Source: Synergistota bacterium
GTDB lineage: Bacteria; Synergistota; Synergistia; Synergistales; Synergistaceae
Length of the DNA: 8,603 nucleotides
Reading direction: 5' to 3'
Assembly (NCBI GenBank): GCA_023450745.1
Contig: JAEXGR010000056.1
Span: forward strand, 1 to 8,603
Positions 5,449-8,603 of this stretch are shown here, piece by piece. How positions within the stretch are numbered: position 1 is the stretch's first letter; the number at the start of each line of letters is the position of its first letter. A program made the translations under genes and the position numbers. The notes under the pieces were generated by a model, which saw nothing but the letters and a program-made list of their open reading frames with translations, was not told the origin of the DNA and searched no databases.

Positions 5449-6612
5449 TTAGAGGTAATTCGCGGCGGTGAGGACTTCTTTGACCTTTTCCTCGTTCTTC
5501 TTCGCGAACTTGATGACGGGGCCGGTGCAGCCCATTGAAGACTCGGCGTAGATGCCCGCCTTCCAGAGCGCCTTGACGGCGTTTTCTATTTCAAGGACGT
5601 CGACGCCGTGGATTTCCTCGTCCGTCGGCTCCGAAGCGGGAGCCTTGACGTCTTCCTCGGCCGCCGCCTGCTTCGGCTGCATGGCTTCGATCAGTTCGTC
5701 GAGCCCCGCCGCTTTAGCCGCCGCAAGCTCTTTCGCGACGATCGCGGGCAGGCCGTTTTTCGCGGCGCTCGCGTTGAGCGAAAGCGCGGAGGCGATGACG
5801 GGCGCGCCCGAGGCGCGGGAGATGATGGAGATGACTTTGTTCCAGCCCTCGCCCGCGGAGGGGCCGTAGCCCCAGCCCATCGCTTCGTAGTTGCCGCCGG
5901 TGGTCCAGGCTCCGAAGAGCTTCATCAGGACGTTGCCGGTGAGGGTGTCGGTGACGCAGACGTCGGCCGCGCCGGCGAGCAGGTCGTTGCCGCGAAGGAT
6001 CGCGCCGCCGTCTTTTCTGATGCTTTCGGCGAAGTTGATCCCGTAGCCGTTGTCCTTAAGCTTCTGGAGCGCGCGCAAAACCGTCTGCGCGCCGTCGAGG
6101 TTGAGGACGCCTACCGTCGGCTCCGGAATGCCCGCGGATTTTGCCACCGCCACGCCGTAAATGGCGTTGCGGAGCATGGCCTCCGTCCTGACCGGGGAGG
6201 ACGTGCCCGTAGAGGAGGCTACGAAGCACGGTTTCCCTTTGCCAGGCGTGAAGACTTTTCCTATTGTGGTTACACCGACGGGGAATGGGTAGTGGAGGGC
6301 TACCGCACCTTCGATGGTCCCGTCGCTGAGTGCCTTTTCCATCGCCGCGGATATCTCGTGCTCGTCCGCCGCCGTCTCGATCCAGTTGAGGTCTTCGTAG
6401 CCCGCGAGTTTCGGGCCGATGCAGAAGACTTTGACGCCGGGATCGTTCTGCATTGCGAGGCGCGCGCCGCGGCAGAGCTCTTCCTGTCCGAGCTCGCTGC
6501 CGTAAGCCATGAGGCCGACCTTTGTCTTTTTGCCGCCGCCCTCTCTGGCTTCTTCTATAATTTCGCCCAGGATGTCGCCGATCAGGGCTTTTACGGATGC
6601 GTTGTCAGTCAT
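5449..6612 (-). CDS. grdD: Glycine/sarcosine/betaine reductase component C, alpha subunit
   Basis: This 387-aa protein is full length for GrdD. It has a PlsX/phosphotransacetylase-like fold: KVGLMAYGSELGQEEL (31-46), the phosphate-binding-type segment ASSTGTSSPVRTEAMLRNAIYG (132-153) and ADVCVTDTLTGNVLMK (216-231). After an Ala/Lys/Glu-rich linker (314-330) comes a C-terminal segment with SSMGCTGPV. Its C362 corresponds to the cysteine (Cys359 in Eubacterium acidaminophilum) that carries the acetyl thioester before phosphorolysis. The enzyme takes the carboxymethyl group from selenoprotein GrdA and releases acetyl phosphate, which yields ATP through acetate kinase. The gene lies 11 nt after grdC, with AAGGGG overlapping the grdC stop. 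It is followed by a strong terminator. Confidence 0.95.
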   Translation of the reverse strand: MTDNASVKALIGDILGEIIEEAREGGGKKTKVGLMAYGSELGQEELCRGARLAMQNDPGVKVFCIGPKLAGYEDLNWIETAADEHEISAAMEKALSDGTIEGAVALHYPFPVGVTTIGKVFTPGKGKPCFVASSTGTSSPVRTEAMLRNAIYGVAVAKSAGIPEPTVGVLNLDGAQTVLRALQKLKDNGYGINFAESIRKDGGAILRGNDLLAGAADVCVTDTLTGNVLMKLFGAWTTGGNYEAMGWGYGPSAGEGWNKVISIISRASGAPVIASALSLNASAAKNGLPAIVAKELAAAKAAGLDELIEAMQPKQAAAEEDVKAPASEPTDEEIHGVDVLEIENAVKALWKAGIYAESSMGCTGPVIKFAKKNEEKVKEVLTAANYL

Positions 6613-6623
6613 GGTTTTTCCCC

Positions 6624-8156
6624 TTACTTCTTGAGGCTCGCGGCAAGTTCTCCGAGGCTCTCAAGGATGAGTTCGCGGATCTCTTCTTTGCTCACCGAAG
6701 CTTCCGCCTGCTTGGGCTGCGGCTTCTCGACGAGGAAGGAGGCGCCGTCGGCGAGGTTGGTGAGGCGTCCGAGGAAGAGGCTGCCCTTGCCGATGATCAT
6801 CGCGCGGGTCATTTTCCCGGCGTTGATGGCGTCGGCGGCGTGTCCGATGAAGGGCACTCCCGAGGGGATGTGTCCCTGCGTGTGGACGAAGCCCGTCATG
6901 CCGTGCTCTTTCGTGAACTTGACCATGTCGGCCTTTTCGATGGCCTTTTTCATCACCGCGAGGGCGGCGATCATCTTGAAGTTCGCCGTCGGCACGTCGC
7001 CCGCACCGGCGGGGAGGGTGATCTCGGGGTTGTGAAGCTCGGGTGAGAATTTATCGACGTCGGCGAAGCTGAGTCCGACCTTCTGGAGCGGCTCGTAGGT
7101 GAGGACCGACGTCACCGTCTGCGGCGAGGCGCCGGCGCCGACGGTGTGCTTGCCGATCGCGTCGAGGCGGATCACGGGCAGCGTGCCGTCGTCGGGCACG
7201 ATGAGAACGCCGAAGGAGCCGATGCAGTTCTCAAGCGCGGGAAGCTCTTTTTTGACGTGGTCGCGGGCGTTCATGTAAAGCTTGGGAATCGCGCCGCCGG
7301 CGACGACCGCCACGTTCTTGCGGGTACCGGCCGCCACCATCGAAGCGCCGGCGAGTATCGCGTTGACGGGGCCCGCGCAGAAGCCGCGCACGTCGCAGCC
7401 GGAGGCGTTGGCGCAGCCCGCGATCTCGGCGATGGCCTTCGCGAAGTTGCCGCCGCCGCGCTGGTTCATGTCGCCGGCCGCCTCTTCCGAGCATTCGACG
7501 ACGAAGTCGATCTCTTCGGGCTTCAGGCCGCTGTTCTGGATGAGGTGGAGCAGCGAGAGGACGGCGCTCGCCTTGCAGGTGATGTTGACCAGCAGTTCGT
7601 AGGCGGTGAGGTTCGGGTCTACTTCATGGCCCCTTCTCGCGCAGCCGACGACTTTGCCGTCGACGTAGAGCGGGAGCGCGCCGGCGGTCTTTACTTCCGC
7701 TGCGACCTCCGCCGTGTCATGGCCCGCCTCAAGGCGCGCTAAGATATCGTCGCGCATGAGGGGGTGCTTGGCGATCTTTTCTTTGACGGCGGCGGCGAAG
7801 TCCTTTTCCAGCCAGATGAGGTCGAAGACGTCGCAGATGTCGAGGAAGGCGATCGTCTCGTCTTCCGGCATGATCTCGCCGTATTTGCCGAAGCGGATCT
7901 CCTGCGGCTCAAGGTTCTTGTACCAGGGCTGGGGGCGTTTTTCGTAGTCCTCTATCTCCATGGCGCCGATGTATGTAAGGTTCGGGGCGTAGCTGGCCGC
8001 CTCGTGATAGTTCTGCTGAAATTTAGGAAGTTCTTTGAGGAATTCTGAATCGGGGTGAGTCTCCCTCTCTACAAAGGGAGTGTTGCCGTACCAGAGGCCG
8101 AGCTCCGGTGTGTGGTTCAATGAATAGGCTGCCGCTTTGATCGCTGCGTTTGGCAT
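6624..8156 (-). CDS. grdC: Glycine/sarcosine/betaine reductase component C, beta subunit
   Basis: This 510-aa protein has the normal size of GrdC. Its C-terminal two thirds resemble a FabH/KAS III thiolase fold: ECSEEAAGDMNQRGGGNFAKAI (221-242), CDVRGFCAGPVNAILAGASMVAAG (254-277) with C260 at the expected nucleophile position, and GHIPSGVPFIGHAADAINAG (428-447) near the C-terminus. With GrdD it forms component C, which converts the Se-carboxymethyl group of GrdA to acetyl phosphate. I choose the ATG at 8154-8156 because CAGGAGG lies ten nt upstream; the in-frame ATG ten codons earlier has no ribosome binding site. It leads a two-gene operon with grdD. The tail contains QPKQAEAS, a motif repeated as QPKQAAAE in GrdD. 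No selenocysteine codon is present, as expected for component C. Confidence 0.95.
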   Translation of the reverse strand: MPNAAIKAAAYSLNHTPELGLWYGNTPFVERETHPDSEFLKELPKFQQNYHEAASYAPNLTYIGAMEIEDYEKRPQPWYKNLEPQEIRFGKYGEIMPEDETIAFLDICDVFDLIWLEKDFAAAVKEKIAKHPLMRDDILARLEAGHDTAEVAAEVKTAGALPLYVDGKVVGCARRGHEVDPNLTAYELLVNITCKASAVLSLLHLIQNSGLKPEEIDFVVECSEEAAGDMNQRGGGNFAKAIAEIAGCANASGCDVRGFCAGPVNAILAGASMVAAGTRKNVAVVAGGAIPKLYMNARDHVKKELPALENCIGSFGVLIVPDDGTLPVIRLDAIGKHTVGAGASPQTVTSVLTYEPLQKVGLSFADVDKFSPELHNPEITLPAGAGDVPTANFKMIAALAVMKKAIEKADMVKFTKEHGMTGFVHTQGHIPSGVPFIGHAADAINAGKMTRAMIIGKGSLFLGRLTNLADGASFLVEKPQPKQAEASVSKEEIRELILESLGELAASLKK

Positions 8157-8166
8157 TTTTAATATT

Positions 8167-8173
8167 CCTCCTG
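8167..8173 (-). promoter_or_regulatory. Ribosome binding site that fixes the grdC start
   Basis: Minus-strand CAGGAGG lies ten nt before the ATG at 8154-8156 and within the first codons of the longer open frame starting at 8186. It therefore supports the 510-residue form of GrdC. Confidence 0.75.
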
Positions 8174-8226
8174 TTGGTTTAATCATCTGTTTTATCTTCG
8201 CGGATTATGAAAAACTTTACCGCAAG

Positions 8227-8296
8227 CTTTATGCTAACATACCATAGTGAACAGTATATTTTATTTTCGGCAATATGTCTTTATGCTTTTGCATAA
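8227..8296 (-). promoter_or_regulatory. grdCD promoter candidate flanked by two related dyads
   Basis: On the minus strand AAGACA (8276-8281) and TATACT (8253-8258) are spaced 17 nt, a plausible -35/-10 pair with a leader of about 90 nt to grdC. Overlapping the -35 is the perfect dyad TTATGCTTTTGCATAA (8281-8296). Downstream of the -10 is a second, less perfect dyad, TATGCTAACATA (8230-8241). Both sites contain the 9-bp direct repeat CTTTATGCT (8227-8235 and 8279-8287), 52 bp apart. Two copies about five helical turns apart suggest a dimeric regulator bound on one DNA face. I see no glycine riboswitch in the leader. Confidence 0.5.
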
Positions 8297-8391
8297 TAAT
8301 TCACATACTGCTCCCCTTTTCCGCCTTTGAAAAAGGTCGCCTTGAATAAAATTGTCGCCATGCACGCTTAAAGCCCAACGGGAGGAATGTG

Positions 8392-8444
8392 AAAAAACGC
8401 GGAGCTGCGCCGGCCAATTCCAACGGGCGGGGATTTGGCCGGCG
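8392..8444 (-). terminator. Terminator-like hairpin of the gene at the right edge
   Basis: CGCCGGCCAA (8408-8417) pairs perfectly with TTGGCCGGCG (8435-8444), and after one mismatch three more pairs extend the stem. On the minus strand it lies eight nt beyond the stop codon at 8452-8454. A run of six T follows, but ten nt past the stem base (8397-8392), so the geometry is less than ideal for an intrinsic terminator. A short CGC/GCG pairing in the spacer may bridge the distance. Confidence 0.6.
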
Positions 8445-8451
8445 TTCTTTG

Positions 8452-8603
8452 CTATTTGCTGTACTCGTCACGCATGCCTTTGACGGCCGCCGCGAGCGCT
8501 TCGGGATCGAGAACCATTTCCATCATGGAAATCTGCTCTTCCCACTGCGCCGGGTCGCACTCTGAGCGAATGGCCTCATCGAATACGTGATATACGGGAA
8601 GTC
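8452..8603 (-). CDS. C-terminal end of an unrecognised protein (partial)
   Basis: The last 49 codons of a minus-strand gene run in from the window edge and end in TAG. The visible part reads LPVYHVFDEAIRSECDPAQW, then a Met-rich stretch EEQISMMEMVLDPEALAAA and VKGMRDEYSK. The amphipathic, acidic, helix-like composition looks like real protein, and a terminator-like hairpin follows the stop. I do not recognise the family. It does not resemble the C-termini of GrdA, GrdB or GrdE that I know, so it is probably not the preceding gene of a full grd operon. The rest lies outside the window. Confidence 0.6.
   Translation of the reverse strand, partial: LPVYHVFDEAIRSECDPAQWEEQISMMEMVLDPEALAAAVKGMRDEYSK

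Larger units (their letters stand above)
8157..8451. other. Intergenic region upstream of grdC
   Basis: This 295-nt stretch has no supported gene. It holds the grdC ribosome binding site and leader, the promoter with its paired dyads, an unassigned AT-richer stretch at about 8297-8391, and the terminator hairpin of the right-hand gene. It is clearly more AT-rich than the surrounding coding DNA between 8200 and 8300. Confidence 0.7.

Noticed and set aside
5608..7035. A 475-codon open frame on the plus strand across grdD and the end of grdC
   Set aside because: It is antisense to recognised full-length GrdD and GrdC. The Arg/Asp/Val-rich translation has no domain and no ribosome binding site.
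5449..8156. Selenocysteine (in-frame TGA) in the grd genes
   Set aside because: Both open frames run uninterrupted from start to a TAA stop. Component C is not a selenoprotein.
8157..8250. Glycine riboswitch in the grdC leader
   Set aside because: The leader of about 90 nt is too short for the tandem aptamer, and I could not find the conserved glycine-aptamer core.
8322..8348. Small inverted and direct repeats around CCTTTGAAAAAGG and GGCG
   Set aside because: The stem is only five pairs and stands alone, without a promoter or gene boundary that would give it a role.
8389..8565. Plus-strand small ORF starting at a GTG after GGGAGG, about 58 codons
   Set aside because: It runs through the terminator hairpin and antisense to the partial gene at the right edge, its composition is Arg-rich, and the minus-strand frame looks more protein-like.

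Overview
The window is GC-rich, tightly packed bacterial chromosome. The best anchor is a pair of genes for component C of a glycine/sarcosine/betaine reductase (grdC and grdD), a complex used by amino-acid-fermenting anaerobes. High GC, exported proteins with ordinary signal peptides and a stand-alone QueG-like iron-sulfur protein make a Synergistota-type anaerobe (Cloacibacillus/Synergistes-like) my best guess. This is an inference; a GC-rich Clostridia member is not excluded. I see no IS element, CRISPR array, tRNA or rRNA gene.

Region 1-3013 (minus strand) is a four-gene operon, in transcription order: a small VOC-fold protein, a DhaK-like kinase subunit, a DhaL-like kinase subunit and an LsrF-type thiolase/aldolase. 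Gaps are 11-19 nt. It ends in a large nested inverted-repeat and terminator structure at 1-124. The combination looks like a ketose-phosphorylating and cleaving pathway giving DHAP, and resembles the AI-2-degrading lsr pathway with an unrelated kinase and isomerase substituted. This is the most interesting part of the window.

Region 3064-4561 (plus strand) is divergent from that operon. It holds a compact FMN nitroreductase and then two tandem exported chagasin-fold (MEROPS I42-like) proteins. The second keeps all three inhibitor motifs and the first has lost most of them. A very strong hairpin at 4566-4615 separates this set from the convergent QueG-like gene (4616-5302, minus), which carries eight cysteines for two [4Fe-4S] clusters.

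Region 5377-8603 (minus strand) contains a terminator, grdD, grdC, and a roughly 300-nt upstream region. That region has a promoter candidate flanked by two related dyads spaced about five helical turns apart. At the right edge are the last 49 codons of an unrecognised gene with its own terminator hairpin. No grdA, grdB or grdE is visible, so component C appears as a separate transcription unit here.
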